Part shown: positions 48,030-59,952 of the stretch, one piece after another
Layout of the letters: each line of letters begins with the position of its first letter
Position numbering within the stretch: position 1 is the first letter of the stretch
Source: Clytia hemisphaerica
Taxonomy: Eukaryota > Cnidaria > Hydrozoa > Leptothecata > Clytiidae
Direction of reading: 5' to 3'
Length of the DNA stretch: 64,000 bases
Assembly: GCA_902728285.1 (NCBI GenBank)
Contig: CACVBU010000194.1
Span: forward strand, 372,001 to 436,000
Made by a program: the position numbers and the translations under genes
The notes under the pieces: model-generated
Databases searched by the model: none
The model's input: only the letters and a program-made list of their open reading frames with translations
What the model was told of the DNA's origin: nothing

Positions 48030-49108
48030 TTTTCAGCTTCTTTTACAGCGAAACCGTTTTTTGTATCACCTCTGACTCGATAAATTTCAGTTTGAGATTT
48101 TTCTCAGAGTTTAGCTTCTTTGCATCGTTCGATAATTCCTTATATACTTTCCGTGTGCGGTGTTAGGTCCTCTGTAATACTGATACCTTTGTAGTTTTCT
48201 AATCCCTTTAAACTTGTTAAATTTCCGATAACGGTCCATTTTTCTTGTTCATTTTTGAGTGATAACAACAAGGGTCGCTTTTTTATTTCCATCTGCTACG
48301 CCTAATCTTCTGACACGCTGAATGTTAGCTCGGGCATGGGTATCCTTGATAAAATCTGATGCCCAACTTTTGTCATTTTCTTCATCTTTCTCTGGTAAAC
48401 CATGAACGATGACATTTGGTGCACGCCTTCTCTTGTCTGCCTCTTCTGCTCCCTCTTCACGCCAGGCATCTTTGATAACTTCCTTTAGTGAGTCTTGATT
48501 TGGGGTAGCAAGATTAGTGGTGTTGGAGGAGGTAACGGAAGCATACGTTTTTTCTGAGAGTGCTTTACACTCTGTTTTGATTGTTTGTTCAATCATTTCT
48601 TTTGATAGTCGGTTGAGTGACTCGAGTTTCTCTTCAAACTTTTGCTCAACGTACTCTATGGTGTGGAAACCCGGATCTTCATTGAGATTTCTCTTTAGGT
48701 TCGCCAGTTCTTTCTTTTGGGATGCAATAGTAACTCTATCGACTTCGTTTTGCTTGAGAACGCCCCTTACAGGCTTCTAGCTCTCTTCGTAGGTTTTCGA
48801 CTTCCTGTTCAGTTTAAGAGATGATTGGGCTCGTCTTGAAGGGATGAGGGCTGAGAGTACAGGTTTAACTTTACACAATTTTGGCAGGTGTACCTGTAAT
48901 GAGTGCTTTTCGTCTTGTCGATGAACTGCTGTATCTGGTACGCGGGAAGCATCGTACATCTATAGTGAACACTCCTCTTGCACTTGACACAGGTCAAGCG
49001 GTCTTTGTCTTTATCAACGATATCGTCGGTGCATTGTTTTAGTGTGCAAACCAGCAATCGGCCACCACCTTCTTCTGGCCTTGATGGCATCATGATGCCG
49101 GCTTCCAA
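48030..49108 (-). pseudogene. LINE ORF1: PHD-like zinc finger, coiled coil, RNA-binding-like domain (frameshifted)
   Basis: Begins with a C-x-n-C ... CVKCKRSVHYRC ... YTCQNC pattern fitting a C4HC3 PHD-like finger. A heptad-rich segment follows (EVENLRRELEACK; KKELANLKRNL; EQKFEEKLESLNRL), then APNVIVHGLPEKDEENDK ... RVRRLG, typical of LINE ORF1 RRM-like regions. At least three frame changes occur (near 48840, 48765 and 48260), so it cannot make a full protein. Confidence 0.82.
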
Positions 49109-49976
49109 GCTCGGGTAAACCAGAAGGATTGGTGATTTTTATCGAAATTTGATGAATTTTAGTGAAGTTGTGCAGAAAAAAATTTCAGATCCAGAAAAGC
49201 GTGTGTCTGCGAAAATAATTGACGTCAAATAAAACTTCATACCCGCACAATTTCAAGAATTCTTTTAGCTTGATGAAAGCCCCCCCCTTATGGATATTAT
49301 GTAACAGCCCACCGTTCCCTAAAAATTTTTAAAATGTTCGCTTTTGGGCATGGGAATACCTGAAGCAATCCGGTAGGTAAAGAATTACTAGCCGGAAATG
49401 ATTGATTGAATAGGAGATTGACCCTGACATTGGCTAGATTTTTTCGTATCAGAGTGAACATAAAACGTCTTCAGTTCCGCCCGCTAGTATGTAGTAATCA
49501 AATCTCGTTATGTTAACAATTTCATTGGTTGGTGTGGAAGTCGTCTTCGTAATTCTAATGCCAAGAGGAGGTTTGAAATAAGATTAAAGAACGAATGGGA
49601 AAGGCAATGTATATACCCAAGGCTCCCCACTTAAATATGAAAATTTTCAAGATTGCTCCATGTTCTAAAACATTAAAATTTTGGGCCACAATTTACATCT
49701 TACAGATTAGAAGTCGCGTTGAATGATTGAAATTAAGGAGCGGATGCGATTCCAACAACGAAGAAATTATTTGCCAGATTCAAATTGTAAGCCATTGTAC
49801 TTTAACCGGCAGAACCGATAGTAATCTTTTAATTGGGAATTTTCATTTAATGAATTCAATATCAAGTAGTTAAGAGCGTGATCTAATCGCTCGTTTTTCT
49901 CCTAAAAACACTGTATAGTAATAACGAAATTACTTTTAAGGTTTTTTTTTCACCTCCTGTATAGAGTCAAGTGCGG

Positions 49977-50338
49977 AATACACGCTTTTTTTTACAAGAA
50001 TATCTTCTATAAAAATATCAGGGTGAAAATTGGTCAAATCGTAAGAATAACCTCTAGGGTGAGTTTCACAGAATTTTATAAGAATACAGTCATTTTGTAT
50101 TTGGTTAACAGAAAAATACTGCTTCTGCTGTTAGACTTGAATTTAAACTTTGAGGCAGAAATGTAATTTTAGCTCCAAATGTTTTCATTCAAAAGCCCAA
50201 AACTCTCAAATATTGATCATTTCTCATGTTTGTAAAAAAGTCAAGTCTAAAAAAGTAAGAATACGTTAAGAATATTTAACCCTCAATTTTGGCAATTTCT
50301 CATCCAAAGTACACTATTCTTATAAAAAAGCGTGTATT
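49977..50338. mobile_element. MITE, family with TTTTTTATAAGAAT termini (copy 2)
   Basis: AATACACGCTTTTTTTTACA at the left is inverted as TTCTTATAAAAAAGCGTGTATT at 50338. The interior matches the element at 4375-4758 in reverse orientation. Confidence 0.8.
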
Positions 50339-51216
50339 ATACAGCCGTAACCTACCGTTTTTTTTTTGGGAGAGAATTGCGGATACATCACTTCAACTTT
50401 CTTATATTACATTAGATATTTCGATTTCAATGGCTTCTAGGCTCGCTGCATTCTTAGCCAAACAAATTTGAGCTTTCCGATTCTGAGATCGTAATGTCCT
50501 ATTTCTCATGTTAAAACCCAGAGTTGAAACTCTACATTCCAGAAGAAATTAACTAGATCACTAGATCCTCAAATTTTGTGGTGTTTAAAATTTAGCAGCA
50601 GGGAATTCCCTCTTTTATCAAACACTTTCATTGAAATAGTTTGTCCGAACTTTAAAGATGCGGATCTACACAGTACCGTATATCTTCTTATACAATAATA
50701 ATATGAAGGAAAAAGTGTAAAAATAAACAATTTCTAATTGTCAAAAACATAAATAATTATAACTTTCTGAGAATAAAAACAACAAAATAAAACGCAAACG
50801 GTTGCAAATTGGTAGCAAAACCTCGTAGGACTTCATGAAAGTTATGGTGACATAATTCGATAGATATCAGTCTGAGAAACTAGAAACTAGCCAAAGTCAT
50901 GTGAATGCAGACCATGTAAGCGTACCGTACCGATAATTACAAATCAATAATCAAAATACCGAAGGAAGATATTCAATGATATATTATTATATATTATTAT
51001 ACCAAGTATTTTGGTGATTAAAGAGATTTGAAAAAAAAAAAAATTATATAAGATATTTTACAAAACTCAACAATGAAAAATAACAAGCAATCCTACCTAA
51101 ATAGAAGGAAGAGAATCATTCCACGAGCAAGACAAACAAGACAGCTTAAGGAGAACAGCAACACAGCCGCCCAATTCTAACCAGCAGAATTGAACTTACG
51201 CTGCCTCGTTGTTACC

Positions 51217-51242
51217 GGGTGGGTGAAGGGTGAGGGCGGGGG
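51217..51242 (+). other. G-quadruplex-type G-rich tract
   Basis: GGGTGGGTGAAGGGTGAGGG plus a following GGGGG run fits G3-N1-G3-N4-G3-N3-G3. It is antisense to the MTSS-like transcript, whose RNA would carry the C-rich strand. Confidence 0.6.
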
Positions 51243-51983
51243 CGGGATGAGCTCAACATGTAATCCTAACGCGTAAAGGGTGAGATTTGTTAATGAAGTT
51301 AATGAGTTGCGAAGGGCGAAAATGTATCTAAGATCCACAAAGAGTAACTAAAAACCCCCCAAAGATTGTAAAAGCTTGAAATAATAACTATGAAAAAATT
51401 GTTTAAAAAACTAAAAAAATGTGTCCACTGCATAAAACAAAACAAAATTAGTCTACAATTTTAGTTTATGGTTCTCTGCTTTTAAAATAACGTGAGTGTA
51501 GAATATATATAGATCGAAGGCTAAATATTAATACTAATTTAAAGCTATTTTAAAAACACGCTTATGTGATAAAATAAGTAACCGTTTTTAATGTGCCCGT
51601 AGCTTGGATACATCAACCATTCGAAATATCAACTCAAGATCTCTCAGTTCAACCAGACATTCGATGTGTCTGTATTTCATTATATTTGTGATATTTTCGA
51701 GTGCATTTCTAGTCCTATTGCACTTATTAATCTTTACCGTTTTGCTACCATACACCATAAAGTCACTGGCGATATAAATTTAAAAAACACTTTCTTTGAA
51801 GTGGACCTTCTCAAAATAAGTTGCTGAGGATCCCAAGAGCAGATCCTCGCTAGCCAGGAGGCTTAAAGAAAGAATTCACCTTCTTCTCCTCCACCGTCAG
51901 TTTCCATTGGAAACCAAATACTAACAACACATGTGTGTAATTTACGGACTCGGGTTAGTGATCATCGGTCAGTCCAGTTCAGT

Positions 51984-52837
51984 TCAAATATAAGGACCGA
52001 CAGAGCCTTCCGGTTTTTTGGTGGCACTCATTCTACGAATTGTGAGGCGGCGTTTGTTGAGCTCATCTTGAAAGGAACCAGGCGTAATATCCTCCACTTC
52101 GGGCTCGTTATCTTCTGTGAACGCCTTCGGTTCCGCCCTCATCGTTTGTAATGTCATTGATCGTTTGTAAGGGCTTTTCGGTTTTGGGGTGGTGGGTGGA
52201 GGGGCGTGATTGGATGTTGAATTACGTCTCGGTAAGGGTGGTGCTGTAGCTTTGACGGGTGAGGAAGTTGGACTGAGTTTCTTTCGAAGTTCAGCGGCTG
52301 TTTGTTGATCAAAGAGATTGTAAATGGTTGGTCGGCCATTAGACGAGCCGTTTGTGTTTGAGGGAAAGGCTGTCCTTGCAATAGTGTTCATCTTGTTTTT
52401 CGGCAGATTCATTTTGTAATCCGGAAACGGGTTTTCGTTTTCCCCGAAACTGTTTGATCGTTGCTTGATACCTCCGTTCTGTTCACGTAAGCTTGACGTC
52501 AACCGCTGATTACGTCGGAAATGACTGCGATCAATTGTGGCGTATTTGCCGGCGTCATTACCGTATTTCATTGGCGTATTGAAATCCATGGGCGGGGGTA
52601 GCGGATAATTACCGACATGGTCTGGATCGGGGAAGTCGTGCTCGATTCCCTCGGATTCATTACTGCTGTTGCTATGGCAATAGTTGCTAGGTAGCGTGGT
52701 TGTTGATGAGTGGCCTGACCGAAGATGGTGCGAGTTGAGAGAGTTATGAGAACCGATCCCTGAGGAAGAGTCGGTGGTTTCAATCGATGACCAACTTGTT
52801 CGTGCTTTCAACGTTTTATGGATGGTAGATGAATGAT
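51984..52837 (-). CDS. MTSS-like last exon: Pro/Ser-rich C-terminus with weak WH2-like end
   Basis: 854-nt exon joined in phase 1 to 56770. It encodes SIETTDSSSGIGSHNSLNS, Pro motifs suited to SH3 binding (TAPPLPRRNSTSNHAPPPTT), and a basic C-terminus FQDELNKRRLTIRRMSATKK. This occupies the place of the WH2 actin-binding motif of vertebrate MTSS1, but the diagnostic LKKT/V triplet is absent. Stop codon at 51984-51986. Confidence 0.85.
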
Positions 52838-55800
52838 CTAAACAGAATGCGAATTAATAAGTTTGTTCAACTAGTGCAGTTTCTTAATCCTGAGCAAGCA
52901 TCAAATTCTTTTGATCGGAGTACTTTTAAAGGTGGCACTACTCAATAGCGATGTAATGCACCGAGAGGGCTAACTTCCTTCAATACTTGTGAGGGAGCGC
53001 TGTTGAAGGTTAACGAAGGTTTTAGCACTGCGGTGTCTACTTTGCGGGGGGTACCACTTTCAAAAACAATCCCATCAAAGAAGCGGAATATGCTCAATCC
53101 AGGGTTTATAAATTGAGGGAAAGAGAGAATCTGTGAGAAGGGTATGTCTAAGTGAGATTGAAAAGTTGATAAGTCAAAAGCAGGGAGGGAGGTCATTGGA
53201 AAATATTTGGGTGAGGTTCGGGTTCCATAGTGGTAGAAGTTTTTAGTCTTTGTCTGACTGTCACGTGTCTTGTCTAGTCGAATGTTTATTTTATTGAGTT
53301 AAAGTTAACGATAAGATTTAATAAGGTTACAAATTTTACAATAATTTTACAATTTATAACGAAATTTCAGTATGAAAATTCAATATTAGTGACTTCTAAT
53401 AATTTATCATTGGTAAATGATAATTTCTTCCCCAGGATGAAGAAAAACACAGAAAGAAGAGATGCTCCTAGCTTTCCGAACAGACTTTAGAAGGAGACAT
53501 GTTTCAGAAAAGAGGCTGGTCTTCATCAATCACAATAAAAAAAATAGATTGGTTCATTTCATAACATCTAAACCTCAAAAGCTCTTTGATTGAACAATCG
53601 TGACTATACAAATTTGATTGTGTGATTGCATGATTCAATTCTCGTGAGCTCTTTCATAAAAGATATCTCAAATTATTTCAAATATCTCAAGTCAGGGGGG
53701 TTTCACCTAAGTTTTACAACTAGCTCTCGATGTCCGAATTTCCTTTTGAAATATTGAAAGTTTCCTTTAATTGAGAATAGCGTTAGTTTAAATCATAGAG
53801 GTAATAAAAGTTAGATGGAGTACAGTATGTGGCCCCCAAAACGGCGATCAAATTTGATATTTCTCTCAAATCTAGAGGAAAAGAGATTTTACAAAAATTT
53901 TAGCTGCATGAAAACCTTTAACATCTCTACTTTATTTCCTGGAAGTTCTTTTTCAAAATTTTCAATTTCAACAATATTTTTAAATTGCTTAAAGATAGGT
54001 AGCTTTTTTCTAATGGCCCCAAAAACGGAGGTTTGAAATTTTAGCGATTTCTCGAGATATCTTTAAGATATGAATACAAAATTTTGACCATAGTTTTGAA
54101 ATATGATTTAGAGGGTTTTGGGCATAAACTTATTTGATAAAATTTTTACAGTATACCCCTGGTTGTCAAAATGCAGGTTTGGGGCCCCCAAAACGGAGGT
54201 GTATGTAGTTAAAATCAAATTATTAAGCCCAGTGGTAATAGGGGGAAAAACTATGAACATATTTGTGTTTCCCCTTAAATTTACGACCCGATGGATGTAA
54301 AATTTATGATTTTTATGAAATATTTCAAGATTTTCGATATTGCAAAGTCCAAACTGAAAATTTAGAAATTTTCAAAATGACAATTTTGATTTAACAACGT
54401 CTTAATCAAGTTTTTGAAAACAAATCTCTTTTGAAAATAGTTCCATTTATGTATGGAATAAGCTGTGAAAATTTTAGAAAAAAGCTTAACTGAAACTGAA
54501 ATATTAAGCTTTAAATATATTTTCTCTTATGTTTTGCAAAAAAAAATGACAGAATTTGCCGTTTTTGCTGATTCAGCGAAAAATTTTATATATAATGTTA
54601 ATTTTTTGTTATAAACTATTAACTCAAGGTGATAGGAATAGAATTCCAAGATTTTTTGCTTTTTCTCATATTTAGAATTTTCGGTTTTGTCAATGCTGAT
54701 TCTAGGGCTCCAAAATACTGGTTGACCTTCAAGATGCTATATCTTTTACCCAGCCTCTAAAGTCACAGATTTTTTCGCATTTTCTGAACGGCATTAGGTG
54801 TAGAAAGTTTCCTATACCCCGTTTTCATAACTTATTTTCAATATTTAAGGAGCTAGAGTGAGCTATATGCAATTTTTATCTAATTTTGGTGTTAAAATAT
54901 TTCCTTTGGACGCAAATATGTTATTTTGAATCTGTCTCAAACCAGCAAAAACATGCTCATTTTTAAGTATAACCATCATTCTTTCAAAATAAACAAAAAT
55001 TGTTTAATTCTGATAAATCTACAAGTCAAAATCTTCATTTTAATGAAAACCTCCGTTTTGGGGGCCGTCTCCGTTTTGGGGGCCATATACTGTAACAACT
55101 TTTCTGTAATGGCCAGAGAAGTCATAAAACTCTTTAGAAATTTCTTTCAAATCGGCCTCCTTTGATTACCAATCCTTGATAGCAAAAATCAGTCAAGATA
55201 TAGATTATAAGAACTAAAGTAAAGTTATTCTGTCCAACCTCGTATTTTTAGGTAAAATGCGAATTTGTTTCGAGTAATAATTTCTTTATAGTTTTAAAAG
55301 AAGTTTTTATTTTATCGGGAAACTTTCGAGAGGTAAACTTCTTCAAATTTTGCGAATTCTTTGTTGTTTGTGGAAGGTTCTTTGCTATAAATATCTTTAG
55401 ATCTAAAATAGCAGCTGCCTCAAAATTTTGATAGAATATAGTTGAAAGATTGGCATTAGTAAATATGTAAAAATTGACAAAATTTGCCGAGGATTCCCTG
55501 AGCAGCGAACATTTCAAATTCGATGTTCTGTGCTTATTCTTGCAAGGTTTTCTTATGTTTTATAAACAAAACTTTCATCACACAATGAACAAATTAAAAA
55601 TGTAGCGTGATTTTATTCAAATTCTCTTCGACTCAAGTATTCCCATGAGCGAAAGCAAAATTAATGGCTTTTTCCCAAAGCAACAGTTTGCTATCAACGA
55701 TACAATACAATAGAATAGTAGGAGTGGTATCTCCATCTATATCTTTATTACCTCCATGTTTAAATCTAGCATTTATTTATAACTCTTGCTTATTTGATTA

Positions 55801-58800
55801 TTAGGTTCCCATAGTAAAAATAGTGTCTTGTCGTGTTACGTAATCTGTTCAATTTGACGATTTGATTTTTTGCTTGCGGAAACAATAGGCTAATTGCAAC
55901 TCATCATTAGCCAGCGCAAAAATTAATCAATGCACTTTTGAAGGAGAGCGTAGAAGCGGGCGCTCCCGATTACGTAACCTCAGTATTGTCAGAGGAGGAA
56001 ACAACTGAAAGTGTATGTATGTGTGTAGAAAGTTGTTTCCTTCCCATGTCAAAGTGTCAAATAGTACGTATGTATAATGTGCGCGTTGTGTGTTTATGTG
56101 TATGTGTTTTTTATAAGAATGTTCGTGATTGCGTGCGTGCGTGTGTGTATGAACAAATACTATTTTAAAAGCTCACGAAACAAACCAAAATGTCATGTAT
56201 TAATTATTTCAAAATTGGTTTGACGAGTAAAAGAAATTATGACTTTGATTGTGCTGTAGACGGAAGGGGCTGAGAATTCCGGTGCACATTTAGGTTTGTT
56301 TTGTGAGCGAAACATTAGTAAACACAAAAAAAACAAGTTTACCTCAATTTTAAAACAAATTTTAAGCGTGTTTTTAAGCGTGATTTTACTCTAGTGTTGC
56401 ATTTAAATCTTCTAAAAAACAAACATTTAATTAGACTCTGGTTAGAAATCATTAGTGTATGTGCATGAAAGTGCATTTAATTATATGATCATCGACAAAA
56501 ACACAATCTACTGCATGAAGAATCTAAGACAGCGTGACAAGACATTATTCTAGGCTACGATTTTTGTAATCATACACACAGGGATGAATTTTCCAATTTT
56601 TCCCCCAGAAAAAAAGAAGGTACTAATTACCCTTGACACAAAGTAATAGCGAAGCCAAGGGCTGTTTAAGAAGCTTCGGGGATGGCAAATCAGGAAATTT
56701 ATGACCCACGAACAAAAAATAAAGCAAAAAAGAGTATTTGCAGATTATGCAAACCCTTCAAAAACAAACCTCCATTAGTTATATATTCATCAATTTGTCC
56801 GAGCGAATCGTGTCGGTGGTGGTGGTGTCCGTTAGTTGGTGTTTGTAATTCTTCCAAAGTTACGGGATCGAAGACTGGCATATTATTTGCGTGGTCGAGA
56901 GAAGACGAGGATGAGAAGGAGCTTCTCGAAGAAGACCTGCTGTTGTGACCCAACCGTGGCATGTTGACAGGGACGGGGTCCGGACCTCCTTTACTATAGT
57001 TTGAAGGGAGTGTCGCACTTCTCGTTAATGAGCCTTTTGATGAGTTGCTACTGACGCTCAAAGAACGATCTTTCACGATAGGAGGACTTGATGGTGGACT
57101 CTGTTAAATGAGAGAGTAAAAAGAAATATGACGGTGATGTCCACCAGAAGTGCAAAGAAATAGGCTGTTTTTCTTAGGTAAATACAATAGTTGCAAAAAT
57201 TCTGGTCGTTGGCGAATTAATTTCTGCTTTGCGAAATAGAGACGCCATAAAAAAGCACGAGTTATAATCAATATAAAACAAGAGGATTCCGTCTTACCGG
57301 TCCTGAGTTGGATTCTCGGTTCCCAGGGCGGAGATATTCGGGAACTTTGTATTCCTTAATTATATCTTTAGCAGTTTCTGGCAATTCTGTTGGTTGTTGA
57401 CATTTCAACGTGGTTTCATCGACGATCGATTGAAGTTGTTCGATTTCGGAGATGAGAGTGAGCTCTTGGTCCATTACCGGTTTGTAGAACTGGAAGAATT
57501 GAGCGGCACGTTTTCGTTCTTCTACCATCACTTTCTCCAGGTAGGATCGTTCCTGATCTTCTAATGTTTTACAAATCGAGTTCGCAACCTGAAAATTCAT
57601 CAAAAATTTGTTAAATATTGATTATATTGTTTCAAAGAGAGATCATTATTAAAAAAACCGTTGATACCAACCCGGGCTGTTCGTTTCAGATATTTACACT
57701 TAAAACAGGTGACCGAATAAAATTATAATAGAGTACTAAGATAGCCTGGTGACATGACATGCCCAAGAAGGGAATGGCAAACATTTAAGTTAAGACAGCT
57801 AAGAATGAGAACCAAATGTAGATACAACTCACCCTCATGGCTTCGCGGAATTGGTCGGTATATTCTTGCTTTCCAACTTTCTTCGAAGCTTTCTTCTTCA
57901 ATTTTGCAACATCAGCATTTGCTTTCTTCAAATCACCCTTCACCTTTTTGTAGTCTGGAAACGAATGAAAAGAAGTGCGATTAAAGTATTAATACCTCCA
58001 ATAGAGCCTTGGCCTGACACTTCTATAGCTAAAGTTTAGAAGAACTCCGGTAAAAACAGGTGTCTAATATCGCAAAAATCAGTCCCGTATACCTTTTCTA
58101 ACTTTCTAAATAAAAATATACTCATAATGTGCAGAGGGGTGAACCCCCCATTTTTATTTCATCTCCCCTATATGTGTATCCCCCCTATTTTAAATTTTTT
58201 TTTGAATCTGCTTGAAAACACTATGATACTTCAGTGGATCCATAACAGAAAAACTGAAGAAATGGTGCTTGAAAGTTGCAAAAGTTAAAGAGGTGCACAA
58301 TCTTAAGGCGAAGATAAAGCCTTATTGAGATAAAAGAAAGAAATCATTGGAATTATCAGATCAGCCCCAAGTTCGATTACTCAAACCGTAGCCCCCTCTC
58401 CTATCGAGGTAGCCCCAGCATTTTTTCAAAAATAGTTCCGAAAAAAGTGAAAAAAGGGTTTTAACATTCTAAGCTCATTCAGCCAGAATTTAGAAAAATT
58501 AGCCTTACAATTTAGAAGACTTGGAAAATTGGGAGCTATAAAGGGGCATGGACATGTGTCACGATGAATCAGATCAAAACAAGGATTAGTTACATAACAT
58601 TTTGCAAGAGACACATAACCACGTTATGGGAAAATTGTAAAAGAGATAAAACTGTTTGTGGCTTTCAAATCAAAAGTGTGATCCATAAAAATACGGTTGT
58701 TGACCAGTGAACAGATTTATCACTAGATCACGGGGGAGAGAATCAAATTCACAAAATATAGTTGGATATGCGATCCTCTTGTCTCAGAGGTTTTATTTTT

Positions 58801-59952
58801 AAACCTTCCCTTTTAACGATTGAAGTACCATCTTTTGACGCTAGAAAAGATAAATTTTCCAAAAGCACGTTCGTAATCTTATTCAATCAATAGCGAGTTT
58901 ATGTATTTGCGATTTTAAGGACGGTAAAGTGACTGAAGCGATTTGAAAAAACTTGCAGTTCTGACCCGCAAAATCGAAGAAGGTAAGAGTGCTGATTTAC
59001 CGACGTCCTCAGTTGGTCAGGATTTAGAAAAATTTGAACCTTATCGTCTCCGTCGTAGAAAAACACGCATACATAAACTCGGTAATGATCAAGGGAGGAT
59101 GGGAACTAACCTTTGGCGTGATCTTTTTCTAGCAAGCTGTTCGTTTTCTTCCATTCGTCAACAGCTTCTTGAAGAGGCGTCAAAAAGTTGTCCGCTAATA
59201 CCCTGTAATGAAAATAAATGCGATAAATTTTATATTTGGGGTATGTTTTGCGGCCTTTTCTACCGTATGCACGCCAATGTCAATTTGTTTCAATTTCTTC
59301 GTTACTCAGAGTTTCTAAGAGGAAGTTATCAAAAAATCTTTGGGATACGTTTAGCCGTTTCAGTTCAATCGCACACATGCATTTGTCGATTTTTTAGCTA
59401 CTTTTTCGTTACTCAGAGCTCTTAAGAGGAAAATATGTACCGGGCCGCTCAATGTATTTATTTCAAGGTCGATGGGGTTTGGGTATACTACAAACCCTCA
59501 AAAATATACTCAATAAACAGAGAGGCTCAAACGGACTTTAGAGTAGCACGTGCTTTACGAGGTGCTTATCTTAAGGGGATTTATTGTCATCAATGACTAA
59601 GCGCTATGATAAGGCTTATCAATTTTTAGAAAAACTATTTTTGTCATAATTTAAACGTCAGAAAACACTCGAAATCAAAAATAGGCTTTCTATGACTTTG
59701 AGAAAATATACTATTTTCAGAGGGGGGATTTAGTTACAGTAAGTGGGTGGCAAAAAGTTAATTCGTGGCGGTGTGCTACACACAAAGGTGAGAAACAGGC
59801 GGTACTCCCTCACGACAGGAAGTCCACCCTGAAGATTTCAAGAGTCTCAAATCATCTTTTAACTCACCCGACATACGCCTTGAGTTTATATTCAATTTGC
59901 TTGTGACGAAAAACGATTTTGCCAAAGGAAATGCCGATGTCCCGAGTGCTTC
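51984..59952 (-). CDS. MTSS1/MTSS2-like I-BAR (IMD) scaffold protein, 5' end missing
   Basis: MTSS (missing-in-metastasis) proteins bind negatively curved membrane with an N-terminal IMD/I-BAR domain and link it to actin. Six exons, minus strand in transcript order: 59868-59952, 59111-59202, 57833-57954, 57298-57588, 56770-57100, 51984-52837. All are AG/GT bounded and phase-consistent (590 residues plus stop). Identification rests on STRDIGISFGKIVFRHKQIE, PLQEAVDEWKKTNSLLEKDHAK (human PLQEQMEEWKKVANQLDKDHAK), VEERKRAAQFFQFYKPVMDQE, and the Ser-rich ...SPPSSP... tail. The first 60-70 IMD residues were not found before 64000, so the first coding exon(s) are further upstream or too diverged for me to see. 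Confidence 0.92.
52942..53273 (-). CDS. Candidate alternative last exon of the MTSS-like gene
   Basis: Begins after AACATTCGACTAG (acceptor complement at 53274-53275) and stays open for 110 codons to a stop. The acceptor phase (1) is exactly that required by the donor of exon 56770-57100. The peptide (for example KNFYHYGTRTSPKYFP and SIFRFFDGIVFESGTPRK) has no similarity I know. Composition is less AT-rich than the surrounding intron. It may be a true alternative terminal exon or a chance/transposon-derived ORF. Confidence 0.35.
53821..55094. mobile_element. TIR element with TACAGTAT-GGCCCCCAAAACGG ends (mariner/pogo-like)
   Basis: 53821 TACAGTATGTGGCCCCCAAA is inverted at 55094 (reverse complement TACAGTATATGGCCCCCAAA). 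The TA/CAGT start fits Tc1/mariner-type target use. The motif GGCCCC-AAAACGGAGGT recurs inside (about 54015 and 54183) and twice in the right end (55045-55090). 1,274 bp, AT-rich interior without an ORF of note; sits in the MTSS-like intron. Confidence 0.82.
56770..57100 (-). CDS. MTSS-like Ser-rich linker exon
   Basis: 331-nt exon, phase 0 in and phase 1 out. It starts SPPSSP like the YQTPPSSPST of MTSS1 and continues with runs of Ser, a TLPSNYSKGG segment and a poly-His/His-Arg stretch. Likely disordered and phosphorylated. TLPSNY recurs in the last exon. Confidence 0.85.
57298..59952 (-). CDS. MTSS-like IMD/I-BAR domain exons
   Basis: Exons 59868-59952, 59111-59202, 57833-57954 and 57298-57588 encode the second and third long helices of the IMD. 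The third exon is a highly basic helix (KKVKGDLKKANADVAKLKKK) corresponding to the MTSS1 KKARQEIKKKSSDTLKLQKK segment that contacts acidic lipids. The fourth exon ends the domain with EIEQLQSIVDETTLKC (human EITHLQTISEDLKSL). The missing first helix would be needed for a stable domain. Confidence 0.9.

Larger units (their letters stand above)
44975..49140 (-). mobile_element. CR1-clade LINE retrotransposon, degenerate
   Basis: Non-LTR element on the minus strand with ORF1 (PHD-like finger plus coiled coil) followed by ORF2 (AP endonuclease and reverse transcriptase), the layout of CR1/L2-type LINEs. The 3' end is a (TAA/TTA)n tract at 44975-45006, a simple-repeat tail. ORF1 starts near 49108; the 5' border is placed just upstream and may be truncated. 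Multiple frameshifts make it inactive. No flanking target-site duplication was confirmed. Confidence 0.9.
49141..51983. other. Region between LINE and MTSS-like stop codon
   Basis: The part adjoining 51983 is likely 3' UTR of the minus-strand MTSS-like gene. It holds the MITE at 49977-50338, an AT-rich ATTATTATA tract (50970-51010) and a G-rich tract at 51217-51242. I saw no credible ORF or clear minus-strand polyadenylation signal. Confidence 0.5.

Noticed and set aside
58943..59425. 160-codon plus-strand ORF in the MTSS-like region
   Set aside because: It runs antisense through the IMD exon at 59111-59202, which is supported by family similarity and phase; no known domain and no upstream gene structure.
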